Source: Rhizobium rhizogenes NBRC 13257
Lineage (GTDB): Bacteria; Pseudomonadota; Alphaproteobacteria; Rhizobiales; Rhizobiaceae
Length of the DNA stretch: 64,000 bases
Direction of reading: 5' to 3'
NCBI RefSeq assembly: GCF_000696095.1
Contig: NZ_BAYX01000007.1
Location: forward strand, 186,001-250,000
A program made the translations under genes and the position numbers. Shown in pieces: positions 1 to 8,442 of this stretch; the stretch's first letter is position 1, and each line of letters starts with the position of its first letter. The notes beneath the pieces are model-generated. The model saw nothing but the letters and a program-made list of their open reading frames with translations, was not told the origin of the DNA and made no database searches.

Positions 1-7
1 GCTGTGC

Positions 8-397
8 TTAGCGATCCGACTTTTCCGTCGCTTGCCCCTTTACAGCAACGGCGACGACATCGACACCATTGCTGACGGCCAGGAGCCGTTTGCGGACGAG
101 AACGCCCATCACCCGGGCAGCCGTCGAAAAGGTCATCGTGTCCAGCGGACCTTCGCCTGCCCAAGGCTTGGTCAGGCGTTCGGTGACCGCCGAAACGATA
201 TTGTTCGGCACGATGTCCGTGCATTCGCGCATGGCTTCAAAAACGACGCTGACGGGGAAAATCCTCCCGTCGAACGTTACGATAGGTTCAGTGACCTCCG
301 CGTCCCATTCCTCGAATGCATAGAGCGCTTCCCGGAAGAGCTGCTGCAAGGTAATGGGGGCATGACCCTCATGAAGGGGCGGCAAGGCATTCGACAT
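8..397 (-). CDS. Hypothetical protein, 129 aa
   Basis: I do not recognise this protein. It is a soluble 129-residue protein without signal peptide or membrane segment, acidic in the first half, with a hydrophobic VMGVLVRKRLLAV stretch near residues 95-108. The start is supported by a good Shine-Dalgarno sequence (AAAGGAGA) about 7 bases upstream of the ATG. It is transcribed away from the cupin gene, so 398-735 should carry two divergent promoters. The ORF is complete; its stop lies at the extreme left edge of the window. Function unknown. Confidence 0.75.
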   Translation of the reverse strand: MSNALPPLHEGHAPITLQQLFREALYAFEEWDAEVTEPIVTFDGRIFPVSVVFEAMRECTDIVPNNIVSAVTERLTKPWAGEGPLDTMTFSTAARVMGVLVRKRLLAVSNGVDVVAVAVKGQATEKSDR

Positions 398-735
398 GTC
401 TGTCTCCTTTCAAGTGGAAGTCCGGCGCATAATGTAGAAACTAATCGGCCTCCCCCGAGGCCCACGCGCTGCTTCTGGGTTTGGCGCACCCCGAAACATT
501 GGATCGGACAGCGGCGCGGCAAACCATCTTCTGTAACCGGCGCAACGCGGGAGCACACGAAATGTTCCCACCGGTCACTTAACTTGATCAAGTCTATAGA
601 TTAATCTCGACTTGAAAAGCCTCTTTCGGAATTTTCTGTAATTATCTATATTTTTGAATGGCTTCGTCGTAGACTGAAATCAGACTTCGCCTTCGGGAGA
701 GATGCGAATCTCCTCCAGGTAGTGAAAGGACCGTC
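398..735. other. Divergent intergenic region with a 12-bp palindrome
   Basis: This 338-base gap separates the hypothetical gene and the cupin gene, which are transcribed in opposite directions. It contains a perfect palindrome ACTTGATCAAGT at 582-593 and a short hairpin GGCCTC-CCCC-GAGGCC at 447-462. The part from about 600 to 660 is AT-rich and suits a promoter for the cupin gene. No ORF or RNA gene that I recognise lies here. Confidence 0.4.
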
Positions 736-1224
736 ATGAGCAACGACCACGGACATGATCACGACCACCCTCATTCCGACCACTGGCGCGACAATGGCGT
801 GAAGGTCATTCCGGGCAATTCGCTCGATCCGAACACGGCGCAGACGCCGGGCATGAATCGCGCGACCGCCATCAGCAATGCCCGCGCCGGCGCCGAGAAG
901 ATCTGGGCCGGAACGGTGACGATCCACGCCAACGCCAAGACCGGCGCCCATCATCACGGCGATCTCGAAAGCATCATCTATGTCGTCAAGGGCAAGGCTC
1001 GGATGCGCTGGGGTGATAACCTCGAATTCGTTGCCGAAGCCGGTCCCGGCGATTTCATCTTCGTGCCGCCCTATGTGCCACATCAGGAGATCAATGCCAG
1101 CCGCGACGAAACGCTGGAATGCGTGCTAGTTCGCTCCGGTCAGGAACCCGTCGTGGTCAACCTCGATATCGAACCGGTGGAAAAGCCGGAGGAAGTGCTC
1201 TGGATAGATCCAATCCATCGCTGA
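736..1224 (+). CDS. Cupin-domain protein
   Basis: Small single-domain cupin of 162 residues. The cupin motif 1 is visible as HHHGDLESIIYVVKGKAR (about residues 74-91) and motif 2 as PGDFIFVPPYVPHQE (about 111-125), giving the usual His/Glu metal ligands of a beta-barrel cupin. The N-terminus is histidine- and aspartate-rich (HGHDHDHPHSDH), which may bind metal. The ATG is preceded by AAAGGA at good spacing. Cupins of this type range from isomerases to dioxygenases and sugar-binding proteins, so the substrate cannot be named. It is a single-gene unit, followed by a 213-base gap before metQ. Confidence 0.8.
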   Translation: MSNDHGHDHDHPHSDHWRDNGVKVIPGNSLDPNTAQTPGMNRATAISNARAGAEKIWAGTVTIHANAKTGAHHHGDLESIIYVVKGKARMRWGDNLEFVAEAGPGDFIFVPPYVPHQEINASRDETLECVLVRSGQEPVVVNLDIEPVEKPEEVLWIDPIHR

Positions 1225-1437
1225 TATGCACAATTCGCATGCAATCAGATTCCTCGATGCACAATAATACATCATATCCATAGAAAATTAGTTCTCTATC
1301 TGGCATGGCTCAAAAAGAGTTTTTCAGAAGTGCGGTACACAACAAATGTTCCTGCTTCGCGTGATCGGCGGCCGTCTGAAATGATTGAGGCTGTCAACGA
1401 GACAATGGCGTCTCAATCACATGGAACAGGATTTCCC

Positions 1438-2274
1438 ATGACGAAAAAGTCTTCTCAGGGTCTCGAGACGCTGCGCTTCACCCGCCGGACCGGCCTTGCA
1501 GCTCTCATTGTCGCCGTTGTTGGCTTGACGGTCGCCACCCCCTCCTTTGCCGCCGACAAGACGATCAAGGTCGGCATCATCAGTGGTGAAGACGAAGACG
1601 TCTGGCGCGTGGTCACCACGGAGGCCGCCAAGAAGGGACTGAAGATCGAAACAGTCGTCTTCAACGACTATACACAGCCAAACGAAGCCCTTGAGCGCGG
1701 CGAAGTCGACGCCAACGCCTTCCAGCACCAGCCCTATCTCGACAACCAGATCAAACAGCACGGCTATCACATCGTCCGTGTCGGCTATACCGGCGTCTGG
1801 CCGATCGGCCTCTATACCAAGAAATACAAGACCGTCGCCGAGCTGCCGAAGGGCGCCGTCATCGGCGTGCCGAACGATCCGTCCAATGAAGGCCGTGCGC
1901 TCCGCGTGCTGCAGAACGAGGGCGTCATCAAGCTCAAGGACGGCACCGGCATTCTCGCCACCATCGCCGACATCGTCGGGAACCCCAAGAATGTCGAAAT
2001 CAAGGAACTTGACGCCGGCATCGTCGGCCGCTCGATCGAAGACCTCGACGCCGCCGTCGTCAACACCGACTGGGCACTGAAGAGCGGGCTTTCGCCAAAG
2101 GACCGCATCGCGCAGGAGCCGATCGACGGCAACCCCTACCGCAACTTCATCGCCGTCAAGCAGGGCAACGAGAACGAAGCCTGGGTAAAGACGCTGGTCT
2201 CCGCCTACCAGAACGATACCGTCAAGGCCGAATTCGAAAAGGTCTACAAGGGCACGGGTCTCAGCGCCTACTAA
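1438..2274 (+). CDS. metQ: Methionine ABC transporter substrate-binding protein MetQ (NlpA family)
   Basis: Periplasmic binding protein of the NlpA/MetQ family, 278 residues from the chosen start. I place the start at ATG 1438, after GGAACAGGA, rather than the longer GTG at 1330, because the signal peptide then sits at the N-terminus: hydrophobic core at about 20-34 and a signal-peptidase I site SFA-AD near residue 38. There is no lipobox, so unlike E. coli MetQ it should be a free periplasmic protein. The mature part shows family sequence such as NAFQHQPYLDN and GVPNDPSNEGRAL. It heads a metQ-metN-metI group. Substrate is inferred as methionine or a related sulfur compound. No SAM riboswitch was recognised upstream. 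Confidence 0.9.
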   Translation: MTKKSSQGLETLRFTRRTGLAALIVAVVGLTVATPSFAADKTIKVGIISGEDEDVWRVVTTEAAKKGLKIETVVFNDYTQPNEALERGEVDANAFQHQPYLDNQIKQHGYHIVRVGYTGVWPIGLYTKKYKTVAELPKGAVIGVPNDPSNEGRALRVLQNEGVIKLKDGTGILATIADIVGNPKNVEIKELDAGIVGRSIEDLDAAVVNTDWALKSGLSPKDRIAQEPIDGNPYRNFIAVKQGNENEAWVKTLVSAYQNDTVKAEFEKVYKGTGLSAY

Positions 2275-2308
2275 CAGCAATTCAGCGCCGGGGGCTGCGC
2301 TGAAAACC

Positions 2309-2341
2309 AAGGCGGCCTGGGCATTTTGCTCGAGCCGCCTT
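2309..2341 (+). terminator. Terminator-like hairpin between metQ and metN (attenuator)
   Basis: An 8-bp stem AAGGCGGC / GCCGCCTT with a 17-nt loop lies just after metQ and is followed by TCGGTGTTTT. Partial termination here would give more binding protein than ATPase and permease, a common arrangement in ABC importer operons. Function inferred from structure only. Confidence 0.5.
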
Positions 2342-2393
2342 CGGTGTTTTCAGCAGATCGGCACCCGACGACACAAGCCGAGAGAAGATTGAC

Positions 2394-3479
2394 ATGAATT
2401 CCTTCGTTTCCGCCACTGCCATCGAGGGGCATGCGCCGCCCGGCTCACCGGGCAATGACGAGATCATTCGCCTCGTCGATGTCCGCCGCCGGTTCGGCAC
2501 GACGCCGGCGCTCGATGGTATTTCGCTGACTGCCCGGCGTGGCGAAATCGTCGGCATTATCGGCCGCAGCGGCGCCGGCAAGTCGACGCTGATCCGCTGC
2601 CTGAACGGGCTGGAGCGCGCCGATAGTGGCGAGATCCATATCGAAGGACGCGACATCGTCGGCCTGTCGGAAAACGAGCTGCAGCCGCTGCGTCGCCGCA
2701 TCGGCATGATCTTCCAGCATTTCAATCTGCTGTCGGCAAAGACGGTGGAAGAGAACGTCGCCCTGCCGCTGAAGATCGAAGGTGTGGCCAAGGCCGAGCG
2801 CCTAAAACGCGCCCGCGAGTTGCTCGACCTCGTCGGCCTTGCCGACAAGGCGAAGGCCTATCCCGCGGCTCTCTCGGGCGGCCAGAAACAGCGCGTCGGC
2901 ATTGCCCGGGCGCTTGCTGCCCGCCCCGCTCTTCTCCTCTCCGACGAAGCCACCTCTGCCCTTGATCCCGAAACGACACGGTCGATCCTGGCACTGCTGA
3001 AGGATATCAACCGCAAGCTCGGGCTGACCATCCTGCTCATCACCCATGAAATGGAAGTGGTGCGCTCGGTTGCCGATCGCGTCGCCGTCATCGATGCCGG
3101 CAGGATCGTCGAAGAAGGTGCCGTCTGGTCGGTGTTTGCCAATCCGCAGACCGAGATCACCGCAAGCTTGCTCAGCACGATCCGCCCGCAACTCCCCGAC
3201 CATATTGCCGAACGGCTGTCGCAGACACCGGGTGTCGAGGCTATTCTCAGCATCGACCTCGCCGGCCCGGCCGCGCAAGGCGCGCTGTTTGCCGAGCTCT
3301 CTGCGGCGCTGCCGCATTCCTTCCGCCTCGTCCATGGCGGCATCGATCATATTCAGAACCAGCCCGTCGCCCGCTTTTTCATCGCTGTGCCGACGCGCGC
3401 CCCAGCGCTGCCGGCGCAGGTGACTGATTTTCTGACGGCCCGGTCTGCCCGGGTGGAGGTTCTAGGCTATGACAACTGA
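2394..3479 (+). CDS. metN: Methionine ABC transporter ATP-binding protein MetN
   Basis: ABC ATPase of 361 residues energising methionine import. Walker A is GRSGAGKS (residues 57-64), the ABC signature is LSGGQKQR, and Walker B is ALLLSDEATSALD followed by the ITHEMEV switch region. After the roughly 250-residue nucleotide-binding domain comes a C-terminal extension that matches the NIL domain, the methionine-sensing regulatory domain of MetN. Its end overlaps the start of metI by 11 bases (shared TATGACAACTGAC region), indicating translational coupling. The N-terminus carries about 20 extra residues before the ABC domain; the start ATG at 2394 is plausible but not certain. Confidence 0.95.
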   Translation: MNSFVSATAIEGHAPPGSPGNDEIIRLVDVRRRFGTTPALDGISLTARRGEIVGIIGRSGAGKSTLIRCLNGLERADSGEIHIEGRDIVGLSENELQPLRRRIGMIFQHFNLLSAKTVEENVALPLKIEGVAKAERLKRARELLDLVGLADKAKAYPAALSGGQKQRVGIARALAARPALLLSDEATSALDPETTRSILALLKDINRKLGLTILLITHEMEVVRSVADRVAVIDAGRIVEEGAVWSVFANPQTEITASLLSTIRPQLPDHIAERLSQTPGVEAILSIDLAGPAAQGALFAELSAALPHSFRLVHGGIDHIQNQPVARFFIAVPTRAPALPAQVTDFLTARSARVEVLGYDN

Positions 3480-4125
3480 CATCATCCTTAGCCTGCTCTG
3501 GCGCTCCTTCTGGGAAACCATCTGGATGACCGGCGCATCCGGCCTGCTCTCGCTTGTCATTGGCCTGCCGCTCGGTCTCGCTTTGGTCGTCACCGGCCGC
3601 GACGGCATCGCCGAGCAACTCACCGTCAACCGCATCCTTGCAGCCCTGGTCAACGGCTTCCGCGCCGTGCCCTTCGTCATCCTGCTGATTGCCCTGATCC
3701 CGCTGACGCGGCTGATCGTCGGCACGGCACTCGGCACCACAGCAGCCATCGTACCACTCACCATCGCGGCCATCCCCTATTACGCCCGCATCGCTGAGGT
3801 ATCGCTGCGCGAGGTCGATCGCGGCCTGATCGACGCCGTGCGCGCCATGGGCGGCAATCGCTGGACGATCATTCGCGAAGTGCTGGTGCCGGAAGCACTG
3901 CCCGGTATCGTTGCCGGCTTTACCGTGACGCTGGTAACCCTAATCGGCGCCTCCGCCATGGCCGGCACGATTGGCGGCGGCGGACTGGGTGACCTTGCCA
4001 TCCGCTACGGCTACCAGCGCTTCGAGACCGGCGTAATGATCGCGATCGTCGTCGTGCTGATCATCCTCGTCTGCGGCATGCAATGGCTCGGCGACCGCCT
4101 CGTCGCCAAGCTCGATCATCGCTAG
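3469..4125 (+). CDS. metI: Methionine ABC transporter permease MetI
   Basis: Inner-membrane permease of 218 residues with about five hydrophobic segments and the binding-protein-dependent transport (BPD) signature region EVLVPEALPGIVAGFT. With MetN it forms the import channel for the substrate captured by MetQ. The ATG overlaps the metN stop region by 11 bases. The gene ends three bases before the stop of the convergent monooxygenase gene, so no room remains for a dedicated terminator; the two transcripts must read into each other. Confidence 0.93.
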   Translation: MTTDIILSLLWRSFWETIWMTGASGLLSLVIGLPLGLALVVTGRDGIAEQLTVNRILAALVNGFRAVPFVILLIALIPLTRLIVGTALGTTAAIVPLTIAAIPYYARIAEVSLREVDRGLIDAVRAMGGNRWTIIREVLVPEALPGIVAGFTVTLVTLIGASAMAGTIGGGGLGDLAIRYGYQRFETGVMIAIVVVLIILVCGMQWLGDRLVAKLDHR

Positions 4126-4128
4126 AAG

Positions 4129-5499
4129 CTAGTCGTGGAGACGGAATGCGGCTGCCGGATGACTTGACGGCAGCCGCCCGTCGCCTCGGCCAAACAGCTT
4201 CTGGCGCAGCGTGCCCTCGGCATAATCCGCCTTGAACAGCCCGCGCTCCTGCAGCACGGGAATGACGAGATCGACAAAATCGTGCAGGCTTTCCGGCGCC
4301 ACCGTGCGCGCCAGATTGAAGCCGTCGATCCCGCCCTCCTCCATCCATAGCTGAAGGCGATCGGCAATTTGCTCCGGCGAACCGACCATCGGCTTCTGTC
4401 GGCTGCCGAGCACCATCTGGTCGATGATCTCTCGTGGGGTCATCGCGGGCTTGCCGCTCGCCTTGCCGGTAACGACGGCAAGAGCCGCCTGTTGCGCATT
4501 CGTCGTCTTCTGTTCGATCGGCTCGTCAAGGCTGAACTTCGAGAGATCAATGCCGATCGAGCTGGAATAATGCGCGAGCGACGCCTCGACGCTGGCATGG
4601 CGGCGATAATCCTCCAGCTTGTCCTCGGCCTCCTTCTCCGTTCGCCCGACGACGACGGTGATGAGATTGAGGATACGGAGATCGTCAGCACGCCTGCCGA
4701 AATCCACGGCCCGCTGCCGCAGCGCATCCGTCATCGGCTTGGCGCCCTGCGGCACCGGGCTCGCAATGAACACGCATTCGGCATGCCGCGCGGCAAAATC
4801 CTGGCCGCGTGCCGAAGCACCCGCCTGGAACAGCAGCGGCGTCCGCTGCGGCGACGGCTCGCTCAGATGAATGCCCTCCATCCGGTAGTGGCTGCCCTCA
4901 TGCCGGACGGCGCGCACCTTGGAGGGATCGGCAAACAGTCCGCCCGCCTTGTCGCGCTTGACCGCGTCATCGTCCCAGCTTCCCTCCCAGAGCTTGTAAA
5001 CAACCTCGAGATACTCTTCGGCGGCATCGTAACGGGCATCGTGATCCGGCTGACGCTCCATCCCCATGCTGCGGGCGGCACTGTCGAGATAGCCGGTGAC
5101 GATATTCCAGCCGATGCGGCCCTTAGTCAGATGGTCAAGCGTCGACATCCGTCGTGCGAACAGAAACGGTGGCTCGTAGGTCGTATTGACGGTGACGCCG
5201 AAGCCGAGATGCTTGGTCACATAGGCCATCGCAGAGAGCGGGATGATCGGGTCGTTGACCGGTATCTGCGCACCCGTGCGGATCGACGTCTCGGGGCTGC
5301 CCTTATAGACATCATAGACACCGACGATATCGGCGAGGAAAATGCCGTCCAGCTTGCCGCGCTCGGCGGTGCGGGCGAAATCCACCCAGTAGTCGAGATC
5401 GGTATAATTCAGCGACAGATCGCGCGGATGTGTCCAGAGGCCGTGATTGATATGCCCGACGCTGTTCATGTCGAAGGCGTAGATTTGCATCGGCTTCAT
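4129..5499 (-). CDS. FMN-dependent monooxygenase, NtaA/SnaA/DszA family (LLM class)
   Basis: Luciferase-like flavin monooxygenase of 456 residues. The N-terminal sequence with GHINHGLWTHPRD, the motif FLADIVGVYDVY and KGRIGWNIVTGYLDSAARSMG are typical of the NtaA/SnaA/DszA group, which oxidise small organic substrates such as nitrilotriacetate, dibenzothiophene sulfone or dimethyl sulfide using FMNH2 from a separate reductase. I chose ATG 5499, preceded by GGGGTGAGG, over ATG 5526. It lies between metQNI and tauABC, so an organosulfur substrate is likely by context; this is inference. No flavin reductase gene is adjacent. Confidence 0.85.
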   Translation of the reverse strand: MKPMQIYAFDMNSVGHINHGLWTHPRDLSLNYTDLDYWVDFARTAERGKLDGIFLADIVGVYDVYKGSPETSIRTGAQIPVNDPIIPLSAMAYVTKHLGFGVTVNTTYEPPFLFARRMSTLDHLTKGRIGWNIVTGYLDSAARSMGMERQPDHDARYDAAEEYLEVVYKLWEGSWDDDAVKRDKAGGLFADPSKVRAVRHEGSHYRMEGIHLSEPSPQRTPLLFQAGASARGQDFAARHAECVFIASPVPQGAKPMTDALRQRAVDFGRRADDLRILNLITVVVGRTEKEAEDKLEDYRRHASVEASLAHYSSSIGIDLSKFSLDEPIEQKTTNAQQAALAVVTGKASGKPAMTPREIIDQMVLGSRQKPMVGSPEQIADRLQLWMEEGGIDGFNLARTVAPESLHDFVDLVIPVLQERGLFKADYAEGTLRQKLFGRGDGRLPSSHPAAAFRLHD

Positions 5500-5720
5500 T
5501 GCACGGCCCTCACCCCTTGAATTCATCGTCCCGCCTATTTTCCTTCAGCGACCGCAAAAAGATCCGGAGTTTCGCGATATTTGGAAGCAGGTTGCGGCGG
5601 ATGACCCGAATCCGGAATTTTGTATCTCTATATTTTCTATCAATTTCACGATCATTAGTGCGGATCAGCTGCCATGTCAGCGATTAAAGACCATTTCGAA
5701 GCACCATGCCCGGGGGAAAC

Positions 5721-6728
5721 ATGACCATCAATCGACGCAATCTTCTTACCACCACGGCCGTCACCGTTTTTGTCGCAACTTTCGGTTCTTACGCAAGTGC
5801 TGCCGACGTAACGCTCAACATCGGCTACCAGCCGATCGTCGAGCCTTCGCGCGTGCCGCAGGCCGATGGCGACTATGAAAAGGCGACCGGCGCGAAGATC
5901 AGCTGGCATAAATTCGACGGCGGCGCCGACGTCGTTGCCGCCATCGCCTCGGGCTCGATCGATATCGGCTATGTCGGCTCCTCGCCGCTCGCCGCCGCCG
6001 CCAGCCGCGAATTGCCGATCGAAGCCATCTACGTCGTCGGTAATATCAGCGATGCTGAAGCACTCGCCGTCAAGGGCATCGACAAGCCGGAAGATCTGAA
6101 GGGCAAGAAGATCGCCACGCCCTTCGTCTCTACTTCGCACTACAGCCTGCTGACCGCGCTGAAGCATTGGAACATCGATCCCAAGACGGTGCAGATCCTC
6201 AACCTACGCCCGCCGGAAATCGCTGCCGCCTGGGAGCGCGGCGACCTCGATGGTGCCTATGTCTGGGATCCGGTTCTGTCGCAGATCAAGAAAAACGGCA
6301 AGATCCTCGCGACCTCGGGCGATGTCGCCAAATGGGGCGGCCCGACCTTCGACGCCTGGATCGTCAGCAAGAAATTCGCCGATGCCCATCCGGAGATCGT
6401 GACCAGCTTCGTTCAGGTCACCGGCAAGGCTTACGCGTCCTACCATGCCGATCCGGCAAGCTGGAACGCCTCGTCGCCGCAGGCCGCCAAGATCGCCAAA
6501 CTCACCGGCGCGAAACCGGAAGAAGTGCCGGAATTGCTGAAGGGCTATTATTTCCCGACGCTCAAGGAACAGGCGAGCGCCGAATTCCTCGGCGGCGACA
6601 CGGTAAAGGCAATCGCCCAGACCTCCGCCTTCCTGCTGGAGCAAGGCAAGGTTCCGGCAGTGCTGAAAGACTACGCTCCCTACGTCAACGCCAAGTTCGT
6701 CACCGACGCGGCCAAGACCGGCCTGTGA
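5721..6728 (+). CDS. tauA: Taurine-type ABC transporter substrate-binding protein
   Basis: Periplasmic binding protein of 335 residues closely resembling TauA in GSSPLAAAASRELPIEA, TSHYSLLTALKHWNID and GDLDGAYVWDP. A signal peptide covers about residues 1-27 and ends ASA. I chose ATG 5721, directly after GGGGGAAAC, over the upstream ATG 5706. It is the first gene of tauABC and is divergent from the flavin monooxygenase, sharing a 221-base promoter region. The ligand is probably taurine or a similar sulfonate; the absence of the dioxygenase gene tauD leaves the exact substrate open. Confidence 0.88.
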   Translation: MTINRRNLLTTTAVTVFVATFGSYASAADVTLNIGYQPIVEPSRVPQADGDYEKATGAKISWHKFDGGADVVAAIASGSIDIGYVGSSPLAAAASRELPIEAIYVVGNISDAEALAVKGIDKPEDLKGKKIATPFVSTSHYSLLTALKHWNIDPKTVQILNLRPPEIAAAWERGDLDGAYVWDPVLSQIKKNGKILATSGDVAKWGGPTFDAWIVSKKFADAHPEIVTSFVQVTGKAYASYHADPASWNASSPQAAKIAKLTGAKPEEVPELLKGYYFPTLKEQASAEFLGGDTVKAIAQTSAFLLEQGKVPAVLKDYAPYVNAKFVTDAAKTGL

Positions 6729-6788
6729 TCCACGCTTTCGGCGCAGACAGGGCTTCTTGCCTGCGCCTATTTATTGGAGTCCCCACAT

Positions 6789-7586
6789 ATGAGCATCCTC
6801 TCCCTGCAATCCGTCTCGCTGAATTTTCCCGGCGACCGCCGTCGGCAGGATGCCCGCCGTGTCCTCGATAATCTGACGCTGCATATTGCCTCCGACGAAT
6901 TCGTCACCGTCATCGGCCGCTCCGGCTCTGGCAAGACCAGCCTGCTCAATCTCGCCGCCGGCTTCCTCGCGCCCACCGAGGGGCGCATCCTTGTCGATGG
7001 CAAGGAGATCGACGGACCGGCAGCCGACCGTGCTGTCGTCTTTCAGGACGATGCGCTCTATCCTTGGCTCAATGCCCGCGACAACATTGCCTTTCCATTG
7101 CGCCTGCACGGCATCGCGAAGGAAGAGCGCCGCCGCCGCGCCGAAGGGCTGCTGGCCAAGGTCGGCTTGGAAGGTGCCGGCGATCGCAATATCTGGGAGC
7201 TTTCCGGCGGCATGCGCCAGCGGGTCGGCATCGCCCGGGCACTCGCCTCAGATCCTCGCTTTCTGCTGATGGACGAACCGCTCGGCGCGCTGGATGCGCT
7301 GACCCGCACCCGCATGCAGCAGTTCCTGTTGAAGGTCTGGTCGGAGAGCGGCACCGGCGCCTTGCTCATCACACACAGCATCGACGAGGCCCTGCTGCTC
7401 GCCACACGCGTCATCACCTTGACGCCCAATCCCGGCCGCATCACCGCCGATATCCCCCTGTCCTTCGGCAAACGCTACCTTGCCGGCGAACCGCTTGCCG
7501 AGATCAAAGCGTCCGCCGAATTCAAGCGGCTGCATGATGACCTGACCGGCCTGATCCATGACGAGAATGAGGAGGAGGCAGCTTGA
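6789..7586 (+). CDS. tauB: Taurine-type ABC transporter ATP-binding protein
   Basis: ABC ATPase of the nitrate/sulfonate/taurine subfamily, 265 residues. Walker A is GRSGSGKT (residues 43-50), the signature is LSGGMRQR and Walker B is FLLMDEPLGALD, all intact. The ATG at 6789 follows TTGGAGT at suitable spacing; the upstream TTG start is part of that ribosome-binding site. The stop codon overlaps the TTG start of tauC (TTGA), so the two are translationally coupled. It energises uptake of the TauA ligand. Confidence 0.92.
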   Translation: MSILSLQSVSLNFPGDRRRQDARRVLDNLTLHIASDEFVTVIGRSGSGKTSLLNLAAGFLAPTEGRILVDGKEIDGPAADRAVVFQDDALYPWLNARDNIAFPLRLHGIAKEERRRRAEGLLAKVGLEGAGDRNIWELSGGMRQRVGIARALASDPRFLLMDEPLGALDALTRTRMQQFLLKVWSESGTGALLITHSIDEALLLATRVITLTPNPGRITADIPLSFGKRYLAGEPLAEIKASAEFKRLHDDLTGLIHDENEEEAA

Positions 7587-8422
7587 CCGCCGATATCGAA
7601 AAGATCGCGACCGTCGCCACCAAATCCGATGCCGTGCCCGCAACCAAGAACAGTTCGTCCGGCTCGACGCTGTGGATCTCGCTCGCAACCGTGCTGGCAC
7701 TGCTGGTGATTTGGGCTATTGCGGCGGCCTATAGTGTCGTCTCGCCGGTCTTCCTGCCCTCGCCCTTAACCGTCGCCAAGGCGCTCTACGCGCTGAACGT
7801 CACCGGCTTCGTCGATTCGACGCTGCTCGAGCACGCCTTCGCCAGCCTGCTCAGGATCTTCGGTGGTCTCGCCGTCTCACTGGTGATCGGCATTCCGGCC
7901 GGACTGGCGATCGCCAGCAGCCGTGTCGGCAAGGGCATCCTCGACCCGATCGTCGAATTCCTGCGGCCATTGCCGCCGCTTGCCTATCTGCCGCTGGTCA
8001 TCATCTGGGTCGGCATCGGTGAGGCTTCGAAGATCACTGTCATCGCGCTCGCCATGCTGCCGCCGATCATCCTGTCGACCGCTGCCGGCGTGAAGGCCGC
8101 TCCCGTCGACTATGTCAACGCTGCCCGCTCCTTCGGCGCCGGCCGGCTACAGGTGCTGCGCCACGTCATCCTGCCGGGCGCCATCCCCTCGATCCTCACC
8201 GGCATCCGCATCGCGCTCGGCGCCGGCTGGTCCACCCTGGTCGCCGCCGAATTGGTCGCGGCGTCACAGGGCCTGGGCTTCATGATACAGTCAGCCGCGC
8301 AGTTCTTGGTGACCGATATCGTCATCAGCGGCATCATCGTCATCGCGCTGATCGCCTTCCTGTTCGAGATCACCGTCCGGCTGATCGAACGCCGCCTCGT
8401 GCCCTGGTCGGCGCATCGCTGA
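7583..8422 (+). CDS. tauC: Taurine-type ABC transporter permease
   Basis: Permease of 279 residues with about six hydrophobic segments and the BPD motif region HVILPGAIPSILTGIRIAL. The start is an unusual TTG at 7583 that overlaps the tauB stop by four bases and is supported by a very strong GGAGGAGG at 7571-7578. It completes the tauABC importer. No tauD or ssuD follows; the convergent SPFH gene ends 20 bases downstream. Confidence 0.92.
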   Translation: MTADIEKIATVATKSDAVPATKNSSSGSTLWISLATVLALLVIWAIAAAYSVVSPVFLPSPLTVAKALYALNVTGFVDSTLLEHAFASLLRIFGGLAVSLVIGIPAGLAIASSRVGKGILDPIVEFLRPLPPLAYLPLVIIWVGIGEASKITVIALAMLPPIILSTAAGVKAAPVDYVNAARSFGAGRLQVLRHVILPGAIPSILTGIRIALGAGWSTLVAAELVAASQGLGFMIQSAAQFLVTDIVISGIIVIALIAFLFEITVRLIERRLVPWSAHR

Positions 8423-8442
8423 GCCGATCGAGGGAACTCAGC

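Noticed and set aside
447..462. Hairpin GGCCTC-CCCC-GAGGCC as a terminator
   Set aside because: It lies upstream, not downstream, of the nearest gene ends, and has no T-run.
642..651. TTATCTATAT, a near match to the BioR box
   Set aside because: Nine of ten positions fit but the palindrome is broken, and no biotin gene is near; likely chance in an AT-rich promoter.
1225..1437. Possible SAM riboswitch before metQ
   Set aside because: No recognisable SAM-I or SAM-II conserved core was found; the region looks like an ordinary leader.
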